From positions 1 to 64,000 of the forward strand of contig NZ_AZFA01000012.1 of assembly GCF_001434295.1 (NCBI RefSeq): a DNA stretch of 64,000 bases. The letters are read 5' to 3'. The notes beneath the pieces are model-generated. The model made no database searches, was not told where the DNA came from, and saw only the letters and a program-made list of their open reading frames with translations. The stretch's first letter is position 1; each line of letters starts with the position of its first letter. A program made the position numbers and the translations under genes. The stretch comes from Companilactobacillus versmoldensis DSM 14857 = KCTC 3814 (GTDB lineage: Bacteria > Bacillota > Bacilli > Lactobacillales > Lactobacillaceae). Shown piece by piece: positions 43,067-51,894 of this stretch.

Positions 43067-43768
43067 ATGAGTGAAGAAAAATTTACTAAGTGGTTGGAAA
43101 ATGATCCGGATTTAAAAGATATCGAAAATAAATTTGTTGAATCAATCCAGCAAAATACTGTTGATCTCGATCACGGTGATGAACAGTTGATTCCACTGAT
43201 TGCTATGATCGTTCAAGGAACTTATTTCACGATGCCAGATCAAGTGTCAGCGACCTTAAAAAGTGGGGTAGCTCCTGAAAAAATCCTTGAAGTAGCTTAT
43301 CAGTTGGAACCAGTCATCGGAATTTCGAAAGTGGTTTCAGCTTTAAAAGAGATCCATCAGGTTTACCTTCAAGAGCAAGTTCAAGTTACACCTGCCAAGC
43401 AAACTGATGAAAGTTGTATTGATGTCCAATCGAAATTATACGGTACCGAGATCAAAAATATGCTGGCTGATCTGCCAACTGGCTCAGGCAAAATGATCCC
43501 CGCCTGGTTGACGGAACACTTTTTTGAAAATTATTATGCCCGAACAGGGTTGTAAGTTGCCCAACGTGAGCGTTATGAATTAATGGCCTTGATCACGTTG
43601 AATGTGGATTTCCAGATCAATGCGCATGCACGTGGAAGCTTGAAAGCTGGTAATTCAGAATCAACTTTGATCTGGTCAGCAATTCAGTTATTGCCGTACG
43701 TGGGTTTTCCATTGGTCATTAATAGTGTTACAAAGATACATGCTGCAGCTAAGAAACTATCGGAATAA
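43067..43768 (+). pseudogene. Carboxymuconolactone decarboxylase-like gene, in-frame TAA
   Basis: 233 codons of a CMD/AhpD-superfamily protein. It reads MSEEKFTKWLENDPD to NYYARTGL, then TAA (43553-43555), then in the same frame VAQRERYELMALITLNVDFQ and INAHARGSLKAGNSES to the end at 43768. The second half contains the hallmark R-E-R and HARGSLKAG pattern of the CMD fold, which the stop removes. It is probably co-transcribed with the reductases. CAA to TAA is a possible single change. Confidence 0.8.
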
Positions 43769-43778
43769 AAATCACAAA

Positions 43779-43820
43779 AAAATCCATCGAGTTAGCTTTT
43801 AACTAATTCGATGGATTTTA
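43779..43820. terminator. Bidirectional intrinsic terminator
   Basis: A 17-position stem with one or two mismatches (43779-43795 with 43803-43819), A-rich and T-rich flanks, between the convergent CMD-like and ABC importer genes. Confidence 0.88.
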
Positions 43821-44582
43821 TTATTCTTTGTTATCCGCAGCATCTGGGTCGATAGATATTCCGGAAAGGAAATCTTTGATCCGTGAAGTGGGATGTTCGA
43901 AAAATTCTTTTGTATCATTATCGAAGACTTTTTCACCATCTTCGATGAAGACGATTTTATCAGAAACTAAACGAGCAAAGTCCATGTTGTGAGTCACAAT
44001 GATCATTGACTGACCAGCTTTTGCAAGTTCTTCAAGGATCCGCAAAACTTGCGTTTCTAGTTCAGGATCAAGCGCACTGGTTGGCTCATCTAGGAGGATG
44101 TATTCTGGGTTCATTGCCAGAGCACGACAGATGGAAATACGTTGCTGTTGTCCACCAGACAATTGACTCGGATATCTCTCTTCAAGATCTGCTAAACCAA
44201 CACGGTCTAATAAGTCCCTAGCTTTACTTTCGGCTTCGTCTTTTGACAGCTTTAGAACGTTTATTGGAGCTTCAGTGATGTTCCTTAAAACAGTTAGATT
44301 AGGGAACAAGTTCCAATTTTGAAAGACCATGCTAGTTTTACGACGCAATTTAAAGCTTTCTTTTGAAGAAATTGGTTGTGAATAATCATAGTTAAAATCT
44401 TCAAAAGAAATCGAACCTGATTCCGGACGAACTAATAAGTCGATCGAACGTAACAAAGTTGATTTACCAGAACCAGATGGTCCAAGAATTACGGTTGTTT
44501 TACCACTTGGAAAGTCCACTGAGATATCATGCAAGACAGTTTTGCCGTCGTACGTTTTGACGATATTTTTTAGTGAGATCAT
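43821..44582 (-). CDS. Amino-acid ABC transporter ATP-binding protein
   Basis: A 253-aa GlnQ/TcyC-type ATPase. Motifs are Walker A GPSGSGKST (about residue 34), signature LSGGQQQR (about 140), Walker B ILLDEPTSALDPE (about 162) and the switch His in VTHNMDFA. The last gene of a five-gene minus-strand operon, its start overlaps the permease stop by one base. Gene context with cysK and a MetA-like enzyme suggests uptake of cystine, cysteine or methionine. Confidence 0.93.
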   Translation of the reverse strand: MISLKNIVKTYDGKTVLHDISVDFPSGKTTVILGPSGSGKSTLLRSIDLLVRPESGSISFEDFNYDYSQPISSKESFKLRRKTSMVFQNWNLFPNLTVLRNITEAPINVLKLSKDEAESKARDLLDRVGLADLEERYPSQLSGGQQQRISICRALAMNPEYILLDEPTSALDPELETQVLRILEELAKAGQSMIIVTHNMDFARLVSDKIVFIEDGEKVFDNDTKEFFEHPTSRIKDFLSGISIDPDAADNKE

Positions 44583-45277
44583 TAAGCTTCACTCCCTTTA
44601 ACGTATTGTGAAGTTCGACGTTCAAGATAATGTTGAAGCCAACTTAGTAATGTACAGATGATGGCATATAAGAAAGCAGCCAGTGAATACATCAACAATG
44701 GTTGAAAGTTTTTAGCTGTGATCTGTTGACTGACCTGAAACATTTCTAGGATCGTAATCGAACTGGCCAAGGAAGTATCTTTGAATAAACCGATAAATGA
44801 ATTAGAAAGTGGTGGTAAAGCAATTCTAACAGCTTGAGGCAAGACAATCTTCATCAAAGTTTGAGGAGTTGAAAAGCCTAAAGTATAAGCTGCATCCCAT
44901 TGGTCCTGTGGAACAGAAAGCAAAGCAGAACGGATCGTTTCTGAAGCATATGCACCGGTGTTAAGTGAAAATCCGATTACCGCAGCGATAAATGGATCTA
45001 ATTGGACTCCAATATTAGGTAGTCCAAAGAAGATGATGAACAGTTGAACTAGTAATGGAGTTGATCTGAATAACCAGACATAAAAGCTGAAAATAGCTCG
45101 AATGACCATGTAAGGATATTTGACCAATTTGTTTCCACTAGGTTCAATAAATTTGATCAAAGCTGTGATAACAGCCAGTATCAATCCAAATATAAATGCG
45201 ATGATAGCTAACGGAATGGTGTATTGCACCATTGCAACTAGCATTTCTGGCAATGATGTAATAATTATATGCCACAT
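44582..45277 (-). CDS. Amino-acid ABC transporter permease
   Basis: A 231-aa membrane protein with about five helices and the HisM/GlnP-type inner-membrane motif (YASETIRSALLSVPQDQWDAA, about residues 110-130), which contacts the ATPase. It lies between the binding protein and the ATPase of the same importer and overlaps the latter. Confidence 0.93.
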   Translation of the reverse strand: MWHIIITSLPEMLVAMVQYTIPLAIIAFIFGLILAVITALIKFIEPSGNKLVKYPYMVIRAIFSFYVWLFRSTPLLVQLFIIFFGLPNIGVQLDPFIAAVIGFSLNTGAYASETIRSALLSVPQDQWDAAYTLGFSTPQTLMKIVLPQAVRIALPPLSNSFIGLFKDTSLASSITILEMFQVSQQITAKNFQPLLMYSLAAFLYAIICTLLSWLQHYLERRTSQYVKGSEA

Positions 45278-45307
45278 AAAGTCCGCTCCTCTCGAAATTG
45301 AAAAAAA

Positions 45308-46087
45308 TTACTTACTAATATCTTGACCGAAATACTTGATAGCTAAGCGTTTCAAGGTTCCATCTTTTCTTAATTGCTTTTCAGCTTTGACCATTTTATC
45401 ACGTAACTTAGTACTGTCCTTGTTTAATAAAGGAGCAATCTTAGTATTAGGAAGTTTGCTTGTTGGGATCTCAGTGTATTTCAAACCACTGTTTTTATTA
45501 TCCTTTTCCCAAGTCAAGAAAGCCTCACGTAAATTGATCGTAGCCTGGACACGACCTTGTTTGATCATTGACATTGTCGTTGCAAAATCAGATGAAGGTA
45601 CGATCTTGGCATCGAATTTCTTCGCTTTATTGTAGTTATCAGTACCTGTTCCTTCAGCTACTTTAACACCTTTTAAGTCATCGACTGATTGGATACTAGT
45701 ATCATTTGCTTTAGTAACTAAAACAGATTTTGATTGAACATAAGGTTCAGCAAAGATGTAATGTTTCTTACGACTAGCATTTTCACCGACATTATTGATA
45801 ACCACATCGAAAGTTTTTGAATTTAAGCCGGCAATCAATGAATCCCATTTAGTAGGAACGAACTTTGCTTTTAAGTTCATTTTTTTAGCTAGGGCTTTGG
45901 CAAAGTCAACTTCGAATCCGGTCAATTTACCATTTTCACGGTAAGAGTATGGTGCATAAGTTCCTTCTAGACCAATTGTTAAAGTCCCCTTAGTTTTGGT
46001 CTCACTGGAACTGTTTGAAGAGCAACCTGTAAGTACCAGTACCATGGCTGCCACCATGGTAAGAATTACGAGCATTCTTTTTTTCAT
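45308..46087 (-). CDS. Amino-acid ABC transporter substrate-binding lipoprotein
   Basis: A 259-aa extracellular receptor. It has a signal peptide with lipobox LTGC (Cys about residue 21), a Ser-rich linker, then a type II periplasmic binding fold (SBP_bac_3): YAPYSYRENGKLTGFEVDFAKAL (by position: about 44-66) with the Arg/Asp ligand-binding pattern and ASRKKHYIFAEPY (about 105). The ATG at 46087 is used, with GGGGGAT upstream. Ligand by context is cystine or a related sulfur amino acid. Confidence 0.92.
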   Translation of the reverse strand: MKKRMLVILTMVAAMVLVLTGCSSNSSSETKTKGTLTIGLEGTYAPYSYRENGKLTGFEVDFAKALAKKMNLKAKFVPTKWDSLIAGLNSKTFDVVINNVGENASRKKHYIFAEPYVQSKSVLVTKANDTSIQSVDDLKGVKVAEGTGTDNYNKAKKFDAKIVPSSDFATTMSMIKQGRVQATINLREAFLTWEKDNKNSGLKYTEIPTSKLPNTKIAPLLNKDSTKLRDKMVKAEKQLRKDGTLKRLAIKYFGQDISK

Positions 46088-46170
46088 GTTTGAAAAATCC
46101 CCCAATAGATTTTGATGTTTAATATTCTCTCACAAATTGCTTTTATTTAGAAAACATTTGATTTTTAGTT

Positions 46171-47094
46171 TTAAAATTTAAATAAATCAGTTGATAGGTA
46201 TCTTTCACCGTTATCAGGTGAAACAGTAACTACGTTCTTATCTTTACCTAATTTCTTAGCAATCTCGATAGCGCCAAAGATATTTGCACCAGCAGAAATA
46301 CCAGGTAAGAAGCCTTCTTTACGACTAACTTCTTGAGCCATCTGAATAGCTTGATCACTTGTTACTTCAATGATATCTGAGTATGAATCTTGATCCAATG
46401 TATCAGGGATCATACCAGCAGAAATACCTTGGATCTTGTGTTTACCAGTTTTACCTTCTTTAAGTAGTGGTGATTCAGCAGCTTCAAGCGCATAAACCTT
46501 CACATTTGGATATTTCTTGGTCAAAGCGTGGCTAACACCAGAAAGGGTACCACCAGTACCAACACCAGCTACGAAGGCATCAACGTCTTTGCCATCAAAG
46601 GCATCGATGATCTCTTTACCGGTTGTCTTTTCATGGATCTCAGGATTAGCAGGGTTGCTGAATTGCATTGGTAAGAAGTAGCCTTTTTCATCAGAAAGGT
46701 CCTGAGCACGTTTTATAGCACCGCCCATACCTTCGCTTCCAGGTGTTAAGACTAATTCAGTACCGTAACCTTGCATGATTTTACGACGTTCAACACTCAT
46801 TGTGTCGGGCATCATGATGATTAAATGATATCCTTTAGCAGCAGCTACTAATGATAGACCGATACCAGTGTTACCTGAAGTAGGCTCCACGATAGTATCG
46901 CCGGCTTTTAATTTGCCAGCTTTTTCAGCAGCTTCGATCATGGATAAGGCGATCCGATCTTTCACAGAACTACCTGGATTGAAGAACTCTAATTTAACGA
47001 ATACATTGGCTGCATCGTCAGGTACGACACTATTCAATTTTACGATTGGAGTATTTCCAATCAATTCGGTAATATTATTTGCAATTTTTGACAT
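46171..47094 (-). CDS. cysK: Cysteine synthase (O-acetylserine sulfhydrylase)
   Basis: A 307-aa PLP enzyme. The PLP lysine is in [10 protein letters not shown] (about residue 42), the substrate loop is [11 protein letters not shown] (about 69), the phosphate loop is GTGGTLSG (about 175) and the C-terminal serine region is [13 protein letters not shown] (about 293). It makes cysteine from O-acetylserine and sulfide. GGAGG precedes the ATG at 47094. It follows an acyltransferase gene and precedes a sulfur amino-acid importer. No cysE is present in the window. Confidence 0.95.
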   Translation of the reverse strand: MSKIANNITELIGNTPIVKLNSVVPDDAANVFVKLEFFNPGSSVKDRIALSMIEAAEKAGKLKAGDTIVEPTSGNTGIGLSLVAAAKGYHLIIMMPDTMSVERRKIMQGYGTELVLTPGSEGMGGAIKRAQDLSDEKGYFLPMQFSNPANPEIHEKTTGKEIIDAFDGKDVDAFVAGVGTGGTLSGVSHALTKKYPNVKVYALEAAESPLLKEGKTGKHKIQGISAGMIPDTLDQDSYSDIIEVTSDQAIQMAQEVSRKEGFLPGISAGANIFGAIEIAKKLGKDKNVVTVSPDNGERYLSTDLFKF

Positions 47095-47175
47095 AGCTAT
47101 ATTCCTCCATTTAATATCTGTAAACAAATTTATTGTAATACTTTCACTGGCCTTTTGTCGCCGTAATCCCTCCCA

Positions 47176-47982
47176 TCAATTACACACCTTAGTTTTTGAG
47201 TTTATGACCTCGTTGATCCAGTTACCAAAGAATTTGGCCTGGACATCTTTCCAAGCAAACATCGGCTTTTGGTTTATCGGTGAGTAATAGTTTTCTGGAT
47301 GAATCGGATCATTTTCAGGATGGGCCGCATATTCACGGTCATATTCTTTTTGAAGATCATCTCTTTGATACTCTAAATGAGAAAATAAAAACGCTTGAGG
47401 CTTATCGATAGCTTCAGCTAAGAACAATAAGCCCTTATCATTCACGGAATTGATCCGTAATTGTGAATTATCGTTGATCTGTTGCTGATTCATTTCTGCA
47501 TACCTTGCATGAGGTGCAGGGAAATGATCAGAGATATTAGTCAACAAACTAGATGATTTAAGAATTTTATTTTGAAAGATACCAAAAGTTTTATGAGGTA
47601 AAATTTTCTTTTCGACCCCATAAAAATGATTCAGCGCCACCATTGCGCCCCAACAGACATAAAGTTGGGGGATGTTGAGTTGATTTAATTTATCTAGTAG
47701 GTCGTTGACTTCATCTTTATAGGAAACTTCATTAAAATCTAAATGTTCAATTGGGCTACCGGTAATAATGAAACCATCAAGCTGGTCTAATTCATCTAGA
47801 TCAAGTGGCCGCATCGTTGAAGTGATACTAGGATCTAATTTGCGGTTGATGTAACGAGTAGCTGAATAGTAGTAGATTGCTTCTACGTTGCTATGTTCAC
47901 GAGTGAGTGAACGATAGAAGTTTTGATTAGTTTCAATTTTGTTATACATTAAATTTAAAATACCGATTTTGACTCTTTCCAT
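47176..47982 (-). CDS. MetA-like O-acetyltransferase (homoserine or serine)
   Basis: A 268-aa member of the homoserine O-acyltransferase (MetA) family with the catalytic Cys in YVCWGAM (about residue 107) and His/Glu in SHLEYQ (about 202-204). At the position that decides acyl donor in MetA enzymes the sequence is GSPIEH. Glu here corresponds to acetyl-CoA rather than succinyl-CoA users. It is the first gene of the operon, upstream of cysK and in place of cysE, so its acceptor may be serine. GAGGAG precedes the ATG. A cysteine-codon leader and terminator lie directly upstream. Confidence 0.8.
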   Translation of the reverse strand: MERVKIGILNLMYNKIETNQNFYRSLTREHSNVEAIYYYSATRYINRKLDPSITSTMRPLDLDELDQLDGFIITGSPIEHLDFNEVSYKDEVNDLLDKLNQLNIPQLYVCWGAMVALNHFYGVEKKILPHKTFGIFQNKILKSSSLLTNISDHFPAPHARYAEMNQQQINDNSQLRINSVNDKGLLFLAEAIDKPQAFLFSHLEYQRDDLQKEYDREYAAHPENDPIHPENYYSPINQKPMFAWKDVQAKFFGNWINEVINSKTKVCN

Positions 47983-48001
47983 GACGGACTCCTCTCGGAA
48001 A

Positions 48002-48037
48002 TAAAAAAAAGAGAGCTGACTAATTGTCAGCTCTCTT
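48002..48037 (-). terminator. Attenuator terminator
   Basis: Perfect 12-bp stem (48009-48020 with 48026-48037), 5-nt loop and eight T on the minus strand, located between the leader ORF and the MetA-like gene of the same operon. Confidence 0.88.
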
Positions 48038-48063
48038 GAATAGTTTTTTTATAAACAAAATTA

Positions 48064-48159
48064 TCAATTGAGTGTAATTAGACATGTTGAAGAAGTGTAA
48101 TGATTTGATGTCATTACACAGCAACATGCTTCTTTTTTAACATTAGTTAAGTTCATCAT
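48064..48159 (-). CDS. Cys-Cys-Cys leader peptide
   Basis: A 31-aa ORF, MMNLTNVKKEACCCVMTSN and on to LITLN. Codons 12-14 are TGT TGC TGT, three consecutive cysteines, and a fourth Cys (TGT) is at codon 26. GAGAGGGG lies 10 nt before the first ATG (48159); the second ATG at 48156 is also possible. It sits in the leader of a cysteine biosynthesis and uptake operon, ahead of a terminator. This is what is expected for a leader peptide whose translation measures Cys-tRNA supply. It is too short to have a function as a protein. Confidence 0.72.
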   Translation of the reverse strand: MMNLTNVKKEACCCVMTSNHYTSSTCLITLN

Positions 48160-48223
48160 GTCTAAATTACCCCTCTCATACAATGCCTTAAGAATATTAT
48201 TAGAGTATCTGTAAGTCAAGCAT

Positions 48224-48700
48224 TTAATCTTTAATTTTTTTCTTTTCAGTATAAATTGATAAGGAATCGAATTCCAAATATGAGGCTAAAGTCAATGATA
48301 TCATCATTATCAAGACTAACCAGCCAATTGAATTACCTAAGATATGTTCGATCGGTAAAACGTTGGCAACTAGATAGATACTTCCGATACAAAGCAAAAA
48401 GTCGATCAAGAGGTTTAGACCAATGATCACTTTGTCTCGCTCCAAAATGAAGAAGTGGATAAAACGCCGCAGACTTTTTCGTGTCGAGCTGCGATACATG
48501 ATCAGAACTGGACGTTGGGCGATGACTTTAACTGCGAAGATCCCTAATGAACCAACGATACCACCAACGATTATCCGCCAAGTTAAGGCGTGTAAGACTA
48601 AAGCGTTATAAGCGATACCAGCAATCAACAAACTTACTATGTAAGGTATAAAGAAGAAAAATAGGTAAATAACGACAATTTTTTTGTTTGACAATTTCAT
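48224..48700 (-). CDS. Four-helix membrane protein of unknown function
   Basis: A 158-aa protein with four hydrophobic segments (about residues 8-28, 35-55, 96-118 and 122-145) and a basic cytoplasmic loop (YRSSTRKSLRRFIHFF). The ATG at 48700 follows GGGAG; a longer frame has no ribosome binding site. The family is not recognised. It lies upstream of the cysteine operon on the same strand, but the 60-bp gap and the long leader argue against co-transcription. It is divergent from the CNNM gene. Confidence 0.6.
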   Translation of the reverse strand: MKLSNKKIVVIYLFFFFIPYIVSLLIAGIAYNALVLHALTWRIIVGGIVGSLGIFAVKVIAQRPVLIMYRSSTRKSLRRFIHFFILERDKVIIGLNLLIDFLLCIGSIYLVANVLPIEHILGNSIGWLVLIMMISLTLASYLEFDSLSIYTEKKKIKD

Positions 48701-48825
48701 TTGCTCCCTATATAGTATTAAACTTATTTTAGCATTAATGGCAGGATTATTGTTGAATTGTTTAACACCTGCTATAATTGAAGTCATCATTTTTATTTAA
48801 TATATGAAAGAGAGTGAAAAAATTA

Positions 48826-50187
48826 ATGAGCGATGATCCAACTGGTGTCGCGTTGATTGGGCAGATAATTCTTATTGTCGTCTTAACGCTTCTTAATGCC
48901 TTTTTCGCAGCAAGTGAAATGGCAATCGTTTCTGTAAATAAAACTTCAGTCGAGGAGAAAGCCAAAACGGGAAACCGTCGAGCTGAACGGATTTTACATT
49001 CAATTAATCATCCAACTAATTTTTTATCAACGATTCAAGTAGCGATAACTTTAGCTGGGTTCTTATCATCTGCTAGTGCGGCCACTAGCCTAAGTACCAA
49101 ATTGGAGTCGGCTATTGGTAAGTTTCCGGGAAGTTTCGAAATTTCCATCGTAGTGATCACAGTTATTTTATCTTATTTCACCTTAGTATTAGGTGAACTT
49201 TTCCCAAAGCAAATTGCTTTGCATCGTCCGTTCCAAGTGATCTCATTCACTGAGCCGGTCGTAAATTTTGTTAGCAAGATCTTGAAACCATTTGTTTGGT
49301 TATTGACTATTTCAATCGATGGATTGATGAAGATCACGCCAATCGATTTTAGTCAAAAAGAAGACAAAGTCACACGAAATGAAATGCTATCAACGATTCA
49401 AAAATCTCGTCAGAGTGGAACTATCAACTCTGATGAGTATCAAATGTTACAAGGTATCATTAAATTCAGTGATAAAAATGTCCGTGAGATCATGGTTCCA
49501 AGAATGGATGCTTTTATGATCGATATCAATGATCCACTGGATAAGAATATCGATGCTGTTTTAGCTCAACCATATTCACGAGTACCAGTCTATGGTGGGG
49601 ATAAAGATACCATCGTCGGTATCATCCACATTAAGGATCTATTGAAAAAGGCTCGGGCACTCGGTTTTGAAAATATCAATTTAAAGAGTATTATGACTGA
49701 GCCACTGTTTGTCCAAGAGACAACCAGTATCGATTCATTATTATTGAAAATGCAATCTACTCAGACCCAGATCGCCATGGTCATGGATGAGTATGGTGGA
49801 GTTGTTGGTCTAGCAACGATCGAAGATATCTTGGAAGAGATCGTTGGTGAGATCGATGATGAGTATGATCAAACGACAACTAATTATAAACGTATCTCAG
49901 CTTCTCAATATTCAGTCATTGGCCGTTTCTCTATCGAGGACTTTAATGACTTGTTCAATGAAGATATCGATGAAGAGCAAGAAGATGCTGATACTATTGC
50001 CGGATATTTGATCATGAATGTCGGCGAGATACCGGATGCTAATCGTCCTAAGAGTATAACTTTAAAAGATGGTCTCAAGATCACTTCTGGAGAAGTTGAA
50101 GGACCAAGATTAAAGACGGTCATCGTCAATGTTCCTAAGAATAAAATTAAGGTCGTAACGACCAATATGTTCGAAAAGAAATACTAA
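48826..50187 (+). CDS. Hemolysin/CNNM-type transporter (DUF21-CBS-CorC)
   Basis: A 453-aa membrane protein. It contains a DUF21 membrane domain (about residues 8-190, [20 protein letters not shown]), a CBS pair (about 215-330, [17 protein letters not shown]) and a C-terminal CorC/HlyC domain (about 350-440). The family exports Mg2+ or maintains Co/Mg homeostasis; the hemolysin label is historical. The ATG at 48826 is used; a GTG at 48814 overlaps the AAAGAGAG ribosome binding site. prfC follows after 33 nt. Confidence 0.9.
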   Translation: MSDDPTGVALIGQIILIVVLTLLNAFFAASEMAIVSVNKTSVEEKAKTGNRRAERILHSINHPTNFLSTIQVAITLAGFLSSASAATSLSTKLESAIGKFPGSFEISIVVITVILSYFTLVLGELFPKQIALHRPFQVISFTEPVVNFVSKILKPFVWLLTISIDGLMKITPIDFSQKEDKVTRNEMLSTIQKSRQSGTINSDEYQMLQGIIKFSDKNVREIMVPRMDAFMIDINDPLDKNIDAVLAQPYSRVPVYGGDKDTIVGIIHIKDLLKKARALGFENINLKSIMTEPLFVQETTSIDSLLLKMQSTQTQIAMVMDEYGGVVGLATIEDILEEIVGEIDDEYDQTTTNYKRISASQYSVIGRFSIEDFNDLFNEDIDEEQEDADTIAGYLIMNVGEIPDANRPKSITLKDGLKITSGEVEGPRLKTVIVNVPKNKIKVVTTNMFEKKY

Positions 50188-50220
50188 TGTATTTCTTTTT
50201 TTATGAGTTAGGAGTTAGTT

Positions 50221-51798
50221 ATGGAACAAAAACAATTAGAAAATGAAGTGAACAAACGACGGACGTTCGCTATCATCTCTCACCCGGATGCTGGTAAAAC
50301 GACTATCACCGAACAAATGCTTTACTTCGGTGGAGTCATTCGTTCAGCCGGAACGGTCAAGGCTAAAAAGTCTGGCCAGTTTGCTACATCTGACTGGATG
50401 GAGATCGAAAAGAAACGTGGGATCTCCGTTACTAGTTCAGTTATGCAATTTCACTATCACGATAAAGATGTCAATATCTTGGATACTCCAGGACATGAGG
50501 ACTTTTCAGAAGATACTTATCGGACTTTGATGGCTGTTGATGCTGCCGTCATGGTGATTGATTCGGCCAAAGGTATCGAGCCACAGACTAAGAAACTTTT
50601 TAAAGTTGTTAAAAAACGTGGTATTCCGATTTTTACCTTCATGAATAAGCTTGACCGTGATGGTCGCGATCCATTAGATTTGATTGCTGAACTTGAAGAA
50701 TTGCTTGATATCGAAGGCTGTGCCATGAATTGGCCTATTGGTATGGGTAAGGAACTCAAGGGACTTTACGATATCCGCAACAATCGTTTAGAGATGTATC
50801 GAAAAGACGGAGACGACCGTTATTTGGCATTAGGTGACGACGGGAAATTGAAGAACAGTGATCCGATCGAAGAAGAGGGCGTCTATCAACAAGCCCTTGG
50901 TGAAGTTGATTTGATCAAGGAAGCTGGTAATCAATTCGATCTCGAAAAGATCAAAAAAGGTGACCAAACGCCAGTCTTCTTCGGTTCTGCTTTGACTAAC
51001 TTTGGAGTCCAAGTATTTTTGGATACATTTTTGGACATGGCACCAGCTCCAGCTGAGCACAAATTAAAGGATAGTGACGAAGTTGTTAAACCAGATGATC
51101 CTGAATTCTCAGCTTTTGTTTTTAAGATTCAAGCAAATATGAATCCTAATCACCGAGATCGGATTGCCTTCGTGCGAATCTGTTCCGGCGAGTTCGTCAA
51201 GGGGATGGATGTTACCTTGACTAGAACTGGTAAAGCCATGCGGTTGAATAATGCGACCGAATTCATGTCAGATCAGCGTGAACAAGTTAAAACTGCTGTG
51301 GCCGGTGACATCGTTGGATTGTATGATACAGGTAATTTCCAGATCGGTGATACCATCTACACTGGTAAGAAGTCTGTTCAATTTGAAGACTTGCCACAAT
51401 TTACACCTGAAATGTTCATGGAAGTTCAAGCTAAGAACGTTATGAAACAAAAATCATTCCATAAAGGGATGCAACAATTAGTTCAAGAAGGTGCCGTTCA
51501 GTTGTATCAAAAATATACAACGAACGATTATATTCTAGGTGCCGTTGGTCAACTTCAGTTTGAAGTTTTCCAATTCAGAATGAAGAACGAATATAACTGT
51601 GACGTTGTGATGTCACCAATCGGTTCACGGATCGCCCGTTGGATCGATCCTGATCAACTTGATCAAAGTATGTCATCAACTAGAAATATGTTGGTCAAGG
51701 ATCTTGATGGACAACCATTATTCCTCTTTGAAAATCGTTTTGCGGAAAACTGGTTCGTCAATAAATATCCTGATGTGAAGTTGACAGCTAAATTATAA
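50221..51798 (+). CDS. prfC: Peptide chain release factor 3
   Basis: A 525-aa translational GTPase that recycles RF1/RF2 after termination. G motifs are HPDAGKTT (about residue 20), the switch region [12 protein letters not shown] (about 62), [14 protein letters not shown] (about 87) and NKLDR (about 141). The C-terminal RF3 domains end near [13 protein letters not shown] precedes the ATG. It is 33 nt downstream of the CNNM gene and followed by a terminator. Confidence 0.97.
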   Translation: MEQKQLENEVNKRRTFAIISHPDAGKTTITEQMLYFGGVIRSAGTVKAKKSGQFATSDWMEIEKKRGISVTSSVMQFHYHDKDVNILDTPGHEDFSEDTYRTLMAVDAAVMVIDSAKGIEPQTKKLFKVVKKRGIPIFTFMNKLDRDGRDPLDLIAELEELLDIEGCAMNWPIGMGKELKGLYDIRNNRLEMYRKDGDDRYLALGDDGKLKNSDPIEEEGVYQQALGEVDLIKEAGNQFDLEKIKKGDQTPVFFGSALTNFGVQVFLDTFLDMAPAPAEHKLKDSDEVVKPDDPEFSAFVFKIQANMNPNHRDRIAFVRICSGEFVKGMDVTLTRTGKAMRLNNATEFMSDQREQVKTAVAGDIVGLYDTGNFQIGDTIYTGKKSVQFEDLPQFTPEMFMEVQAKNVMKQKSFHKGMQQLVQEGAVQLYQKYTTNDYILGAVGQLQFEVFQFRMKNEYNCDVVMSPIGSRIARWIDPDQLDQSMSSTRNMLVKDLDGQPLFLFENRFAENWFVNKYPDVKLTAKL

Positions 51799-51838
51799 TT
51801 TTTCGAAGATAAAATTTTTTACAAAAGATTGTTAAAAC

Positions 51839-51880
51839 ATGGTCAGTTTTCGATTTATTGGGAACTGACCATCTTTTTTT
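51839..51880 (+). terminator. Intrinsic terminator between prfC and brnQ
   Basis: A 10-bp stem (51839-51848 with 51863-51872) with a 14-nt loop and eight T. Confidence 0.85.
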
Positions 51881-51894
51881 TGAAGGGGAAAAGT

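Larger units (their letters stand above)
48002..48164 (-). promoter_or_regulatory. Cysteine-type transcription attenuator (leader region)
   Basis: On the minus strand the leader has a short ORF (48064-48159) and mutually exclusive pairings. The segment CATGTCTA (48079-48086) can pair with TAGACATG around the leader start codon (48157-48164), or its CAACATG part (48083-48089) can join CATGTTG (48122-48128) to extend a 9-bp hairpin (48111-48119 with 48095-48103). The Cys codons lie in the 5' arm of that hairpin. A terminator (48026-48037 with 48009-48020, then T run) ends 20 nt before the acyltransferase start. No T-box or S-box motif is present. Confidence 0.7.

Noticed and set aside
47983-48223. 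SAM-I riboswitch or T-box upstream of the MetA-like gene
   Set aside because: Neither the S-box core nor the T-box TGGNACC bulge is present. The Cys-codon ORF plus terminator explains the leader better.
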